The notes: generated by a model not told the origin, from the letters alone. Counted from the stretch's first letter, positions 1 to 12,838 are shown. The stretch: DNA of 64,000 bases from Choristoneura fumiferana (GCF_025370935.1 NC_133481.1:10180610-10244609), one strand, 5' to 3'. Program-made: numbers and translations.

Positions 1-3000
1 CGAAACGAAAGATCAAAATGTAAAACCAGAGGACATATTTTTGGTACTAAATTAAGTGTCGTAACCACTTTAACAGCTAATTTATTACCAAAAAAAGGTT
101 TTCATATAACGCCGTAAATTGTTTGTAATCGGGGCACCAATTTATGAAGTCACCGCGAGAGGTCACTTTACATAATTCAAGGCATCAAGGACATAATTTG
201 ACTTCGGTTCGTTATAAATTTCCTGTAATAATACGTTCTTCACTTCTTGTGGAAATTTTGAGATTGAAGGCTTTGAAAAACTTTAATAAAATACGCGAGA
301 AAGTTGTATATTAATACCCTTATCTACCTATGCAATCACCTATATCTTTCTTCCATTTTTTATCTCCTCTTGTGTTTTTAACCAATGATCTTTACTTTTA
401 TGTTGATGTTGATCAGGTTTGAACATTAATTTCGAAAAAAATGTTAAGAGTTAAGAACAGTTAGTAACATTATGACAAACACATGCAGATGGTGACGTAT
501 ATATTGCATATTCGTTTAAATATTATGGGAACTTGTTACAGATTGCGTAAATTTTACTTTATATTTCTTTTCGTGTATTCTAAAATACACGAAAGCAGCC
601 ATTGGTTTCTGACACAGTAAAAGTGGGCACTGAAGTGACATGACTCGCAATTTAGAGTTTTCTTATTAAAAGACTGTCTTGCCAAAAGAGAGAATGCGGA
701 GGTTAATAAAGTACTGAGTCCTTCGAAAATTGTCGTTTTTAATATCGCTACTTGATAATCTGTTGATTTATTTCATGACTTAAAAGATTTTTATGTTTTG
801 GAGTGTCGTTGTAACGGTCATTAAATTTACAGTTGGCTAATTATATGTTTTAAAAAGTCCATATAAACGTTACATCTTATATTATCTTTTCTTTATAAAA
901 CAGCAAACATACTGTTCGATTAATACGAACTAAAGTAGTTATACATTCGTCAGTTGAAGTAAAAACAAATATTTATCAATCGGAAACCAACCGACCTTAC
1001 TTAAAACAACACGGCATGAAAAGTTATTAATTAACATCAAAAATTAAGGTAGCCCTTGACGAAATACCGACATAATAAATAGATAATCCAGCAGGCTTAT
1101 AAAGTAATTAAAAAGTTAAATTGAATGAGGACCCGCGTGTTTAACTTAATTTTGTATAGCTCCGGTATTTCATTACATTTACAATACAGCACAGTCATTG
1201 GGATAGGGATAAAGATTGGACGCTGAGATTATTGGCAAAACTATTATATTGGTGAGTCTTTTTCTTATTGTTTGAGTAATAGGCAGTTTCAATTATTTTT
1301 TTAATACATTATTAGGACACTTGGGCGTACTGTACAGTTATTCAAATTTCAATTGGCAATTGTTTCAGCATTGCAAACATAAAATATAATGGAAGCAATG
1401 TCAAATCTAGGCATGAAATTAACAGAGAAGCTAAACTGACTGACATGATCTTCGTTACATAGATCTTCTACGTAATCAACCCCATATAGAGGTATTGACA
1501 TGTCAATCGACTTGTACTAGGCTTCAATGCAAGATCGGTAATTAATTAATTAGGTTTCCATTCAGCAAACCATGTCGGTCGTTGATTGACGTCGGTATGT
1601 ATTGGCCGGTTATATAGATGACGTGTGACAAAGATTATACAGCTTGCTCATGAAAATTTTGTAATTTTTAAAGAAATTCAATATAAACGATGATAAGTGC
1701 AGTATACTTGCTTAATTAAATAATTTTGGAAAAAGTTGAAATAAAATAAAAAATATTTTTATACATGTCTACTAGTTGACTTTATTTTTGTGGACTGTAC
1801 TTGTATTGTCATAATATTATATCTTTATATACATATTATTTGTATAAAATTTCAATTCAATGCGATGATTTAGGTGAAATTATATTTGAATAAATTGGAG
1901 ACAAGTTACTTAATTACGTAACGATCATTGCGCGCCAAAAAGAAATAAAGTTTATCTATCACGTTATTGCTAAAACTACCGCGACGCGAGACGTTTCGAC
2001 TATATTGCGTCGAGCGTACAACATTGAGGTAATTTTTAACAATAATTTGTCGCATTTAAGTACCAGTTGTAAAATAGAGACTATGATAACAGTATGCTTG
2101 ATTATCATTCGATTTCAAACACTGGCATCTCACCGTCGTGTCACAACACGAATGCGAACGTTCTATCAGCAACTCTAATTTCACCACCTTATTATACAGA
2201 TTCAGAATATAAATTCAGCCCGTGTCTCAGATTGCCCGTGGCAAGTTTTATTGGAACGAGAAACTTATCCAACCCACTTTGCTTTGTCAACTTGGAGTTG
2301 CAAAGGTCGGAATCCCCGTGACATACAAAAGACGAGTATACATTTTTAATGTACATAGCTCTTAACATAATGCGCTAGATGGAATGAAAATTTCTAAAAA
2401 GGATGGAAAAGAATGAGTAAGGTTTATGCGGTTGTTATAAATGTAGATGCAAAGTGTGACGTACATTAACATATTTTAGTAGAGGTGGAGACATTTTTGC
2501 CAATTATTGCCAGCATAGATGTGTAGAAGTTCTACCTAGACCTATTATAGAAATAAATGAATTTTGCAAAAACTACGGATTCTATATTTGTGATTGTTTT
2601 TAATTAAGATGGTCTGAGTGAAGTGGAACTTGTCGTGGTAGATGCAACTATTGATGATCGAGAACTAGGCAAACTGGAAAAAATGGTCAGCTTTACGAAA
2701 CTCAATTAAAATTTCCTCTAAGGTATTTCATCAAATAGTCTAAGTTCCGTCCACGAGTGAAATTCCTAACGGCTACCTCCCCCTTCTTGGACTCGCCACC
2801 ATAAATCAAGGGGGAATTTGCGACCGGATTCGGAAAAAAAACGTCCACGATTCTTTGATTGAAGTTAATAGTTTCAAGACGGACTTTTTTACGTTATATA
2901 TCGTGGACTTCTTGCTATTTGGCTTAGGAATATTTCTTAAAGATTTTTTTTTTATAATGTGATTGCATGGTTGCTCCTTTAGCTTATTTGGTAATTTGAA

Positions 3001-3286
3001 AACTTTATAAATATAATGTACAAAAACAGGTACTGAACTTAAAATTTAATCGAATCAAGAGGCATCCAATAAATAAGATTAAGTAGCTATTAGGAATCGG
3101 TTACAAAAAAAAATACATTTGTACAATAGCTATTTGTGTAATTAATTACATTTGCATTATCATCAAGTTATACATAATCAAGTTTTTGTTTAATTGTAAT
3201 GCCTATTTGTTTGTTAAGGTAAAATCTTGCAAGCTTAATATCACTTCTAGTGATAAGATTGACCTAAAACTTGCTGTAAATATAAT
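1..3286. other. AT-rich DNA with no recognised gene
   Basis: No convincing exon, RNA gene or known repeat was found here. A short GC-richer patch near 1925-2030 contains several CG dinucleotides and ends in a donor-like gag|gtaatt at about 2027. It could be a non-coding first exon of a plus-strand gene, but nothing downstream supports that. The open frame at 2094-2321 has no recognisable domain and is probably chance. Confidence 0.4.
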
Positions 3287-3445
3287 TAATAATAATAATA
3301 GACATTTATTGCCACACTAATAATAACAATACAATGAACATAAACAGAAACACAACAGATTAAAAAAAGGACACATACAAAAGCAAAAACGAAACAAACA
3401 CGTTACAAATAGGTATGTGGCAAAAGGCTCTTAAGGCTGAAATAT
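3287..3445 (-). repeat. Possible LINE or SINE 3' end
   Basis: An (AAT)n run leads into 'acatttattgccacac', and the segment closes with 'gtatgtggcaaaaggc'. The A-rich interior and the 'tttattgcca' start look like the reverse complement of a retroelement 3' end with a polyadenylation-like tail. The family is not certain and no coding sequence remains. Confidence 0.35.
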
Positions 3446-4185
3446 TTAGTTTAAAAAATATTTTCCAGATTTACAATTTTCTTGTTTATACAGGTTGTTC
3501 CTAAAACTAACGGCCTCTAGGGCCATGAAAGTGGAAAAGTTTGTGTTGCTTTTGTTTTAAAAATCTGTACAAACGTGATGCATGGAAACTAAACTGAAAC
3601 GGATACGTATTCTAGTAACCATGGTATCATGTAGTAACGAGGACTGAAGTGCTTTGTGCCACGTGTAAATATTCCATCACAATATTACGAACGTCCGTAT
3701 ACGTGCAAATCAGACTTCAAAGCTAGCACTGATGTAACGAAGGCTCTCGTGAAACCGGCAAATTAAAATATTCCCACTGATGAAACATTGTGTTCTCAAA
3801 TGGAAATATAACTGTATTAATTTAACTTTTCATTAACCTGACGTAAAAGTATTTTTTTGTCTAGATTACAAATTTTACTGTAGAATTCGCATACCTACGT
3901 TTTTGAGTAAAACAAAAACATGTCGGATTGTTAACTTCTAAATGAAAAACTTTCTTATTTATTATGTTTCAGTAATTAGTAAAACGAGTAATATATTAGT
4001 ATTTTTACATTTGGTGTTTAGTTAAGTACCTACCTATATTGTTGAGAAACGAACGCGAGTTTTTTTTTTACAAGCTTTAGGCAGGGCAAGTAACCTGTTT
4101 GTTGGGTCAAATCTTGGCGTTCATTTAGCCCACTTCCAGTAGTCAGATTGTAAATGTAGTATAGATAGATTCATTTGTAAGTGAT

Positions 4186-4395
4186 ATTTTGGTGGTCTAG
4201 TCAGAATCGTCTCCGCAGGACGGAACTCCTCAATGATTAATAGCATCGACTTGAAACTTGGTACTGAAATGTAGTTCAGATGACAATCTAAGTTGGTACA
4301 ATAATAAAAGGTACAGTCAGCACAAAAGCTTCTATAAAATATTTTTTTAATAAAAACTTATTTGATGGTAGGTATATTTCTTTTTTGGAGAAAAA
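4186..4395 (-). repeat. Dispersed repeat family B, copy 1
   Basis: This copy carries the family landmarks: 'tggtggtctagtcag', 'gtctccgcaggacggaac', 'gcatcgacttgaaactt' and 'gtacagtcagcacaaaagct'. The same order occurs, in one orientation or the other, at about 5.45, 5.66, 25.2, 51.9, 53.3 and 56.0 kb. The copy at 56.0 kb is the most complete. The family is non-coding here. It may be the 3' end of a retroelement; class unknown. Confidence 0.6.
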
Positions 4396-4825
4396 AAGAA
4401 ACATATAACGATTAGGATTTAACTGAGTTGAAAACTTCTTAAATTTGTTCGGTTATTGCTATTATTGATCCTTTAACTTAAAATAAACAGTACTGAAACT
4501 GAATACTAACTATTGACTATTTATGAGCTTTATTTTAAGGATCCCTTATTTTATAACATTGATATTAAGTTGATCTCTGGAGAGTAGTTGGAAGATAATT
4601 AAATTGGTTGAAATAATATTACAGATATAAAATTGTACGCGAGGGAAAAACTATAATTTATAAGTAAAAAATCCTTAAACATATTATGATTTCACCACCG
4701 GGGCTCTTTGGATTTTCTTCTTCACTTCGTTCTTTATTCTACACCTCTATGGTTGGTTAGGTTATATGTCTGCCTGCTAATTACGAGGTGTATAACACTA
4801 TTTTATAGTTTTAGACTAGCCTTTA

Positions 4826-4936
4826 GTAGCCTGTCCTTCCCCTGGACTTAAACTATCTGTATACTCATCTAAACTGGTTCAGTGGTTTGGACGTGATGAA
4901 GTAACAAACAAACAAATAGAGTAACAACCTTTCACA
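4826..4936 (-). mobile_element. Helitron-like repeat fragment
   Basis: The block 'ggttcagtggtttgg acgtgatgaagtaacaaac' matches the core shared by other copies at 9.2, 18.8, 31.3 and 61.2 kb. The diagnostic CTAG end is missing, so this is a truncated copy. It runs directly into an AT-rich minisatellite at the end where full copies have 'tttataatattagt'. Confidence 0.55.
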
Positions 4937-5048
4937 TTTATTATATTTATTTATTATATTTATTTATTATATTTATTTATTATATTTATTATATTTATTT
5001 ATTATATTTATTTATTATATTTATTTATATTATATTTATTTATTTATA
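4937..5048. repeat. AT minisatellite, unit about 13 bp
   Basis: Tandem array of 'atatttatttatt' with some 9- and 17-bp length variants, about eight units. It abuts the Helitron-like fragment on its left, which suggests it grew from the AT-rich terminus of that element. Confidence 0.9.
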
Positions 5049-5409
5049 GTGGGATAAATCTATCCCAGTATAAATAAATGGGATTAGCCTAGTCAACAAA
5101 CAATTAAACCAAGGCGTGCCGTGACCCGTCTCATAGTGGTGGATGTCCATCGCTTCTCCTGTGGCCATATTGCTGATCGTTTCTGACGATCGCGATCGTA
5201 ATCAATTGACTGATTTCGCATACAAAAACTGTCATTTGATTTAATATGATTGCAATTTCGCGAGTACTGCCTTTTCTCAACGTAACGTTTGGCAACCTGT
5301 TTCATTTTGCAACTTTTCATTTCGCAAACTCTAAAACTGTAAATATTTCAGGATTTATTTCAGAGCCATCGCGTAGAACCCTTTAGGTTCGGTTAGATTA
5401 GTTTTATAA

Positions 5410-5640
5410 GTCTCCTTTCAGGGTCTCCTGATGGTAAGAGATCACCACCGCCCATAAACATTTGGTAGTGACATTCTGGTAGTCTGACCAGGGTCGTCTC
5501 CACAGGACGGAACTCTTCAATGGTTAATGGCATCGACTTGAATTTTGGTATGTAAATGTTGTTTGGGTGACAATACAAGTACAGTCAGCGAAAAAAGCTT
5601 GTATTAAAAATGTTTTTTTTACCAAAACCTTATTTTTTGC
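5410..5640 (-). repeat. Repeat family B, copy 2, behind another fragment
   Basis: Positions 5410-5455 carry 'ggtctcctgatggtaag' and 'atcaccaccgccc', a common motif of another dispersed repeat. Family B follows with 'gtctccacaggacgg', 'atggcatcgacttg' and 'gtacagtcagcgaaaaaagc'. The two open frames read from here (minus, 5393-5578 and 5630-5863) are repeat-derived, not genes. Confidence 0.6.
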
Positions 5641-5654
5641 TGGCTTTTAGTTGT

Positions 5655-5805
5655 GGAGGTAGAGTACATACAATAATCTGGTAGTGAAATTCTGGTGATC
5701 TGAACGATCCTGGTCCGCGCAGGAGCGGAACTTTAAAAACGGTTAATGGCATCGACTTAATACGGTAAGCATGTGTTATTTGGATAACAATGCTGGTCAG
5801 TACTT
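5655..5805 (-). repeat. Repeat family B, copy 3 (degenerate)
   Basis: A second family B copy lies head-to-tail behind copy 2, in the same orientation. It keeps 'tctggtagtgaaattctgg', 'cgcgcaggagcggaac' and 'ggttaatggcatcgac'. It is more diverged than copy 2, so the pair may be an old tandem or two insertions. Confidence 0.5.
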
Positions 5806-5864
5806 CAATCCACACTAACTGGTATGGACTGATATAGTGCCATCTAAACGTCACACAGAACAAT

Positions 5865-7805
5865 TGCTACATTGTGCTAGAGCTTCTGTTGCGAATTTTA
5901 ACCGCAGGGCTTTTCTTTTTACAGTTATAAATAGGTCTTAAATTAGTATTATTAATCTGAATGTGGCAAAAAAAGAAGAGTTGATTATTTTTCTTATACT
6001 ATTGAAATATCTCTTGACACTGGTAACTAAACATAGTTTCATTTGTGCGTTTATGTATTATAAGTCTGTTAGCAATCCTGTCATTTGTTTCCATTTCCTT
6101 TACGCATAGAAACTTTAGTAATACCAACAAAAAGGTACTTGCTTCACCACCAGCGTAAGACTTAGCCAACTCTACGAATATTGACGGACTAGCAAATTCA
6201 TTATTTATTACTGAATCAACTTACCTAATACTCTACGGTCCGGATACATTTACACGCGACCGACGGCGCGGTGAGTGTTTTCTCTTTTCACTGCATGGCC
6301 AAAACGCATTCCACACAGTAGTTACCTGGTAGCACACGCAATGAATATAAAAAACGCACGTTGCGCCTTCAATTACAAGAAGTTGTGGTCGAGCTCAAGT
6401 ACACATTAGTAGATCTTAGAGAGCGAGCAACTGCGATGAATAAATTATAATGTTTATAGGTCGATCTGTCTTAGTGGGCTGATATCCAAAATTGATAAGA
6501 AATGAAATAGACAATGATTATTGTCGTGGAAAACGGTTGAAAAATCATTTGCAAATATTTGAAACCACAACACATATGTAAACTTACGTACGAATGTTGC
6601 AAGTCAAATATAAACTTGTAAAAATGCATACGACGAAACTAAATCAGATGCACATACTAAATAACGAGTAGGTACAGTTTGCTTGCGTTCAAAAACAGAG
6701 AAATAAATTCAGATACCAACGTCACCAGCCCCTGAAGTGAGGCATATTCGACCTTTTTCTGATTTATAGTGAAGCTTTTAAAGACTGGCGACCACTGCGA
6801 AAGTGGAGCGATATATTAGAAAACCATCAGCTATCGGTTGTTTTCACGTTTTGGTTCAGTTTTATCTTGGTTGATTTAAAATCATGCAGTAAGTCTTCAG
6901 ATAATTACATCTAATGACACAACGTGCATACAAGTGAACGTAGAATTCATTAGATTTTACCAAGCCAGATATTTTTTGCTACTGCTACTTCTGTACTACT
7001 GTTACTTCTTCTTTTTTGCTATTGCTACTACTTCTTTCTACTGGGAATCCAATCAGAACCACCAATGCTTTGTTTTCGTGGTGAGACAAACAAATGCTCT
7101 TAATTTTACAATAGTGTCACACGCAACACATTGGACATGCAACATTTTTTTTATATAAGTATTTTTATTTTTAGTATGAACTAGTATTGCTTCTCCTTTG
7201 GGCGACTATTTAGTCGCCCTGCTATGTGCATTCGGCTTTACCAGGGGTGATTCTGTGGAAGTCTTTTTTGCTGAAGTCAATTTTATTGAGCGTGTAATCT
7301 TGCTTCCTAATGCAAAACTTTTGCATTGAAATATGAACAACAGTGTACGAGAAAAAATGTGCGTTGCGTAATATTGCAGCGCTCGGTTAACACTTAAACT
7401 TCTTCGCTTTACGGATTCATAATGGAATGTTTTAGATGACTCTAAAGCCCAGTTTAAACGCACTGATGCGAGAGAGATGCTGTTTAAAAGTCGGAAATTA
7501 ATTATATTGACATTCGATCTTCAACTCCATTAAATATAGGTACTGGTACTCGTTATTAACGCCATCACTTCTTCACCGAGGATAACTGACTATGACAACT
7601 AGCACAAGTGTAGATCATTCTGGATGTTACATAGAATGTAATTCTAAAGCTTTTAAATGTGGGCTATTTCTAATATCCCCACTTACTGTTACAAAATACT
7701 GCGAATATTGACTACTATGTTTTTTTAGTGCGAAGACCTGAAAAAAAAAACAGTAGTTTAGAGTGGAAACAAAAGTACGCGTGCAATTGGGTATTTTCCT
7801 AAAAT
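5865..7805. other. No gene recognised
   Basis: AT-rich sequence without a supported feature. A CG-containing patch at about 6250-6290 precedes a donor-like ggcgcg|gtgagt, but no exon could be built from it. The open frame at 6934-7158 is rich in Tyr, Phe and Leu because of tract composition and shows no domain. Confidence 0.35.
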
Positions 7806-7817
7806 CTAAAGTAAGTA

Positions 7818-7949
7818 CAGTCAAGGGCAAAGATATCGAGACGGCCAAAGTTGCAAAAATATGTATACGCGACTCTATGCACTTAACATTAAGGCCGTGT
7901 ATACATATTTTTGCAACTTTGGCCGTCTCGATATCTTTGCCCTTGACTG
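7818..7949. mobile_element. Palindromic MITE with TA target duplication
   Basis: A 53-bp perfect inverted repeat (7816-7868 against 7899-7951) surrounds a 30-bp spacer. Read without the flanking TA, the element is 132 bp and starts CAGTCAAGGGCAAAG. TA on both sides fits the TA target of Tc1/mariner-type transposases. There is no coding capacity. The open frames on both strands at 7627-7984 are products of the palindrome. Confidence 0.85.
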
Positions 7950-7999
7950 TACCTGGTATATGTAAGTTTGGTACAAGAGAATAGAAACCAAAGTGTTTG

Positions 8000-9130
8000 T
8001 AAATATGAAACCGTTCGCTGTCTGCCCAATAAATCAGATTGTTTGAATAGTGCTAAGTAATTTCACTCAGAGAATGCCTGTTGGTGTAATTTGGTAACTC
8101 TTTGTCCAACACGGAGTATAATAATTCACTACGTTGATTTATTTAAGACAACCTTTAATGCCTGCACTAGACAATAAACCTAAGTACTCTAGCGTAATTC
8201 TATCGACATCTGTAAGATGCACGCTTTACGCGCATCGAGCAGAAATTTTGTGCAATATAGTGAAAATGTCATTAAATTTATTTTAAAAAATAAAATCCAC
8301 CAAATCTCTGCGGATATCGCTGCACTCCAATTGAACTGGCAGTATAACTCTAAGACATGCTATCATCGATATTAAAAATCACCATTTAGTTAGTCATCGC
8401 ATGGCATAGTTAATAGCATCCACTATTAAAAAAAAAGGTTTTCATCATACCTACTCATAAAGTATAATAATCAAGTGAAATGATTTTGTTCTGTAAAGGG
8501 AAAAACTATTGCGAATGGACAAGGGCTAGTACCACATTATTAGTGACAAAACAATAATGATTTTCGGATTTGCTCGATCAATGCGTCACGTAAGAGTAGG
8601 CCAAAAAAAATTTCGCACGCGTCACCAAACATTTACGGTTAAAACATAATTAACAAACCAATTTCACTACCCAACAGATGCTTCTGAGTTTTACCAACAA
8701 TAAATCAATAACTGCCCTCGGGGTCCTTTTGTTTTTTGCTCGATTGAGCGATATTTTATAACGCACGTTTCGTTTATGACCCCTTGATTAATTCGTCTGT
8801 GAAAGTTTGTAGTTTTACCCGAGTGTAATATATTCCACTAGTTGAGATTAATACATTCGTGGTGTTACAGAGTTTACAAAGTTCAACCATTTAAATATTT
8901 TCTCACCTTATAAGAATAGCGCGAGTGGCGAGGAGAATGAAGGGAAGAGGCAGACTTTTTTTTTGAGAATAGGGAAGCAGGAAAAAATACTTATGTACCA
9001 CCAAGTAAAGAAAATAAGAGTTTGGTTTGTAATGTATTTAATGATAATAACACAACTTTCTTTTTGATAATTCATAAAGCTGTTGCCAATGTTTGCCTCC
9101 ATATAATTTGTTTATCGCTATTCTACCGTT
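8000..9130. other. No gene recognised
   Basis: AT-rich DNA without exon structure or a repeat I can name. The open frame on the minus strand at 8908-9102 is low-complexity and hydrophobic and has no recognisable domain. Confidence 0.35.
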
Positions 9131-9136
9131 GTGCAG

Positions 9137-9292
9137 TTTTCCGGGATAAAACAATATCCATCCCGGGGTCTCAAAGTATCTCCATACCAAATATTATTTA
9201 ATAAATCGGTTCAGCGGTTTAAGCGTGAGAAAGTAACGGATATATACCTACGGACTTATTTATTTTCGCATTTATAGTATTCGTAAGAACAC
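9137..9292 (-). mobile_element. Helitron-like repeat, 3' end missing
   Basis: Contains 'ttttccgggataaaa', 'atcggttcagcggttt' and a 'ttttcgcatttatagtatt' terminus in the same order as the fuller copies at 31.2 and 32.6 kb. The CTAG/hairpin end is absent. One block is altered to 'aagcgtgagaaagtaac'. Confidence 0.6.
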
Positions 9293-9814
9293 ATGACTCC
9301 ACTGAATGATATAAAAAAAAACTCAAATTTCTTAGGAATATTAAGAAATGCTATTGCCCTATAATATCACACCGTCTAACTCATTTACGGACAAAACATA
9401 GTTTGGTACAACTTATTCCACTTTTTAAGATCCGTTACAATCAGGGTATAATTTCCCTTGGGTGTTGGTTAATTTGCCTGTCACCACGCTAACTCCTGAA
9501 TAAATAAACGTTGTGTGGGAACGGTGTTCATGTGTTTTATCATTACGAAGTTGCATCGTTATTAATTATGCACGAAGTGAAAAAGGGTTGACGAATTGGG
9601 CACCAGGAACAAGGATATTGCTGCGAAAACTAAAAGCTTGAATTAGGATAAAATACAGTATAGTATAGTCAACGGCATCAAAGTAGAACCAACTTGAAAT
9701 CATATTACTCTTGCTCACATTTGTCTGGAACGAGTGAAAGTTTTAAACATTGGCCCCTGTTGTGCAAGTACTTTGAAAAGAAAATGCTGTGCACGATGTA
9801 CTTATTACGATGAC

Positions 9815-9975
9815 TCAGCGATCCGAAGTGGGTCTTGGCCTCTGACACCAAGAAAAGGCTACTCTGCTCAGCATTAGGCTACGTCTCGCCACTCGAGCTG
9901 CTGTAGCTGGCCGATATCCTTCTCAACCTGGTCCATCCACCGGACGCCCCGGCCGGCTACAATTCTGAGTCTGAG
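9815..9975 (-). mobile_element. LINE reverse transcriptase C-terminal fragment
   Basis: Read on the minus strand, about 9950-9870 gives a frame containing WMDQVEKDIGQL followed by LEWRD. A second stretch nearer 9820 reads SEAKTHFGSL. Both are typical of the extreme C-terminus of lepidopteran LINE polyproteins, downstream of the reverse transcriptase domain. Stops and frame breaks make it a dead fragment. The clade is not certain. Confidence 0.55.
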
Positions 9976-10002
9976 ATGGATTATATACTTCGTTTTTTTT
10001 TA

Positions 10003-10206
10003 TAGCGTTAGAAAGAAGGTACCTTGACGTGTCTTTTTATTGAAAAACACTTTTATAAAATAAGTCACAGCAAATATGTAACAATATAAGCAAGGCCATA
10101 TGATCATTTACATGGTTTTGGTATCATAAGTAATAGTTACTGATTTTTTCTAAACGTTTTTCAATAAAAAGACTCATCAAGATTGTTTACCCTTTTTCTA
10201 ATGCTA
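10003..10206. mobile_element. TIR element family D, copy 1
   Basis: Terminal inverted repeats begin 'tagcgttagaaag' and end 'tttctaatgcta', with related subterminal blocks 'cttgacgtg...attgaaaaacact' and 'gtttttcaataaaaag...atcaagattg'. A second copy at 50.5 kb has the same ends and interior, including 'gatcatttacatg' and 'ttttggtatcata'. It is about 204 bp and non-coding, so a MITE. The superfamily is unclear because the target duplication is hidden in T- and A-rich flanks. Confidence 0.75.
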
Positions 10207-10683
10207 AATAAAACGAAGTGTAGACCATGATTACCACACATTCAGTGCCAAGAACCCGCTAGGCGCGTTCTATGTTCGTAGGCAGTTTTCGCTACAAAGC
10301 GGAAGAACGCTACTACGCGTTACGAGCGTAGCGCGTAGCGAATGTGGCAGCGAATGTGTTAAATAAACCTCCAGACATTTCGCACGATCTAGTCAAAGAT
10401 CAGGAGGCTGGTAAGTGCGAAATGCAATTGTGATGTAATTACGTAATAAATATTATGTCTAATATTAGTAGACGAAAACCATTAAAAAGGAAAGTTACAA
10501 GTTCTTCACTGTTGCGTTGATATAAAGCATCTCTGTTGAGTGTTTCGAGAAATGACAGTGTTCTATCAAAGTTTGTATTTGTTGTCCTATTTCTAGGTTC
10601 AATGTCGTGAACGCTCACTAACAACAGACTACCATTTGCTACTGATTTCAGTATCAAGAGTAATCAGAGGTCATCGCTATCAT

Positions 10684-10795
10684 CTCGGCCTATATATGTC
10701 CTACTGCAGGGCACAGGCCTCTTCTCAAAACAAGAGGACTTGGGCCGTATACAGTTCCCTCGCGGGCCCAATGTGGATTGAGAACTTTGGTTCAC
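10684..10795 (-). repeat. tRNA-derived SINE 3' fragment
   Basis: Reverse-strand match to the 3' half of the SINE at 11.6 kb: 'tcctactgcagggcacag', 'caagaggacttggg' and 'ccctcgcgggcccaat'. The tRNA-like head is missing, as expected from 5' truncation. Confidence 0.65.
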
Positions 10796-11584
10796 TTCAT
10801 CGCTATAATTTCGTCAAAAGCCTCTATTATACTCATTATAGAGATAGAGGCTAAATTCGTAATAGCGATTTGTAGGCTGAAAATATTAAAAATATACAAT
10901 TACTTTTTCACGGAAATTACCCGTGGATACAGTTTAATATCCCTTGTAGGTTACCTAATGCTTGAGTTCTGGTCCATAAGATACTACGATAACAATACCA
11001 CTATACACAATACGCCAGATGATTTCTCGCTGAAAATAATATAGACATCACCGTCCGATTAGAAGATTAAAGAGCTAAAATCCGATACTAATGGCAATTT
11101 TATTTGATGTCCAAATAGGGTAAAATCACGTTTTTTCATCGGCCAGCGATTACCTAATAATTGCGGGTCACAGGAAGTGACACCGTTTCTGTGTCAAAAC
11201 ACGTCCCAGTTGTACGTTGGTCAAGTCAAACAGAGCAGAAATCAATTTGATGGAAAATGTTATTTCGATCGTTTTGTTTTGGGGCTCTACGACATGCGAA
11301 CATTGCCTAGTGCCATTGCCTTCGACATTGGCTAGTGACTTTCAATTCTGAATTTTGAATCAGGATTTCGGAATGTGACCGATTATTTTAACTATGAAAA
11401 CGTTACAACATTCTCAACAATTTAAAGTTCTTAGACGATTGTATACATATACTTGTCGCAGTAAAATGGTTGAATCCGTAGTATAGTTATGTCTCGTGTA
11501 TCCCTATTGTTCATAATAGGTTGATTAAAATGTGGACAAGTAATAATAATAAAAATATGATCAATGATGATATAATTTCCTAAG

Positions 11585-11842
11585 CCTTGATGGCCTAGTG
11601 GTTTGACCTATACCGCTGAGTTTTCGAAACTACATTGCGAAATTGCATTTGAAATGTACCACGAGCTTTACGGTGAAGGAAAACATCGTGAGGAAACCTG
11701 TACAAACCTGCAAAGTAATCAATGGTGTCTGTGAAGTTCCTAATCCACACTGGGTCCGCGTGGGAACTACGGCTCAAACCCTCTCATTCTCAGAGGAGCC
11801 CTGTACCCAGCAGTGGGACGTTGTAGACTGTATAACTGATCT
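11585..11842 (+). repeat. tRNA-derived SINE with internal deletion
   Basis: It starts with a pol III box-A-like 'gatggcctagtggtttga'. The SINE body follows with 'ctgagttttcgaaac', 'taccacgagctttacgg', 'catcgtgaggaaacctg' and 'cccagcagtgggacg'. The segment that should hold box B (a 'gggttcgaacc'-type motif) is missing, so the head jumps directly into the body. The open frames in both strands (11595-11858) are SINE sequence, not genes. Confidence 0.75.
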
Positions 11843-11859
11843 TTGGAGTGTAAATTAAT

Positions 11860-12730
11860 GAAATAAAAGAACTTTTTAATAGTTATGTAAAATTAAACAC
11901 GCAGAGCGGGAGCGGACAAGGGCGCTATGACAGGACTCTCGTTATAATTATGTTTCCTTTCCGCCTGGCTTGCTTTCTAATTTTATTAGTGGCCAATTGT
12001 TAGGTAGTAAACTCTTTATTTAAACTTTGTACATGCGTCGTCTACAGATGGTGATGAAATTGATAAACTATGCTTTAAATAGTTTTATATATTTTTTACT
12101 TTTACTATTTTTCGTGCAATTATACTTGAATTGCATCCATTCCATTGCCTGTGCGTTGCATAATGCCGTCAGCAGATCGATAGATCTTCAAGAAGGTCAT
12201 TTATAAGGTAGAGATAGCATCATTATGGATGCTCTATTTTGAACCATCATTAGAAAGCTGTACCGTCACGATAACATCTGTCTTGTGTGTGGGAAATAAA
12301 ATAGTATACTCATCATAAATTCAGCAGAATCACTTTGTACAAAAAACGTGTTAAGGTTATCCAAGCACTTACTTTTTGCGCATATCAATGTAAGAAACAG
12401 AGCACGTTGTCACTAGAAAACTACTGAGCAGCTCGAATGTATTATAATAACATCAGTGTGTTTGTTTAAGACTTTGCCCTAGTAGAAAACTGAAAAAGCT
12501 GGCTTCCTATTTGTAGGAGAATTTAGATAAATCCCTTCTTAGTGTTCCTTTAGGTGTAAAGAGCTGTCCGTAATCCGTGTGACGTTGGTCGCGGAACGAA
12601 GCACAGCAGAGTAAGAATCTAAATCGTCTGTTAACTTTTGTATGCTTATACTTTTGCGAATGTTCTATTTGATTATTTTAAGAACATTTTTAGGTCGTAC
12701 TTAATATATTTATTAGTTATAGGTAACTAA
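11860..12730. other. No gene recognised
   Basis: Ordinary AT-rich sequence; no supported exon, RNA gene or repeat. Confidence 0.3.
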
Positions 12731-12732
12731 TC

Positions 12733-12838
12733 AATTAAAAAAGATTTTTTTTATCAAAAAGTAAAACTTCAAAAATCTATTTTTTGTTATTTTTTAATTT
12801 TTTGGAGTCCGTTTTACTTTTTTGTTAAAAAAATTCTT
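12733..12838. repeat. AT-rich inverted repeat
   Basis: The left arm 'aaaagattttttttatc' plus 'aaaaagtaaaact' and the right arm 'gttttacttttttgtt' plus 'aaaaaaattcttt' are imperfect complements around a ~25-bp T-rich centre. It may be a decayed MITE, or simply a low-complexity fold. Confidence 0.4.
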
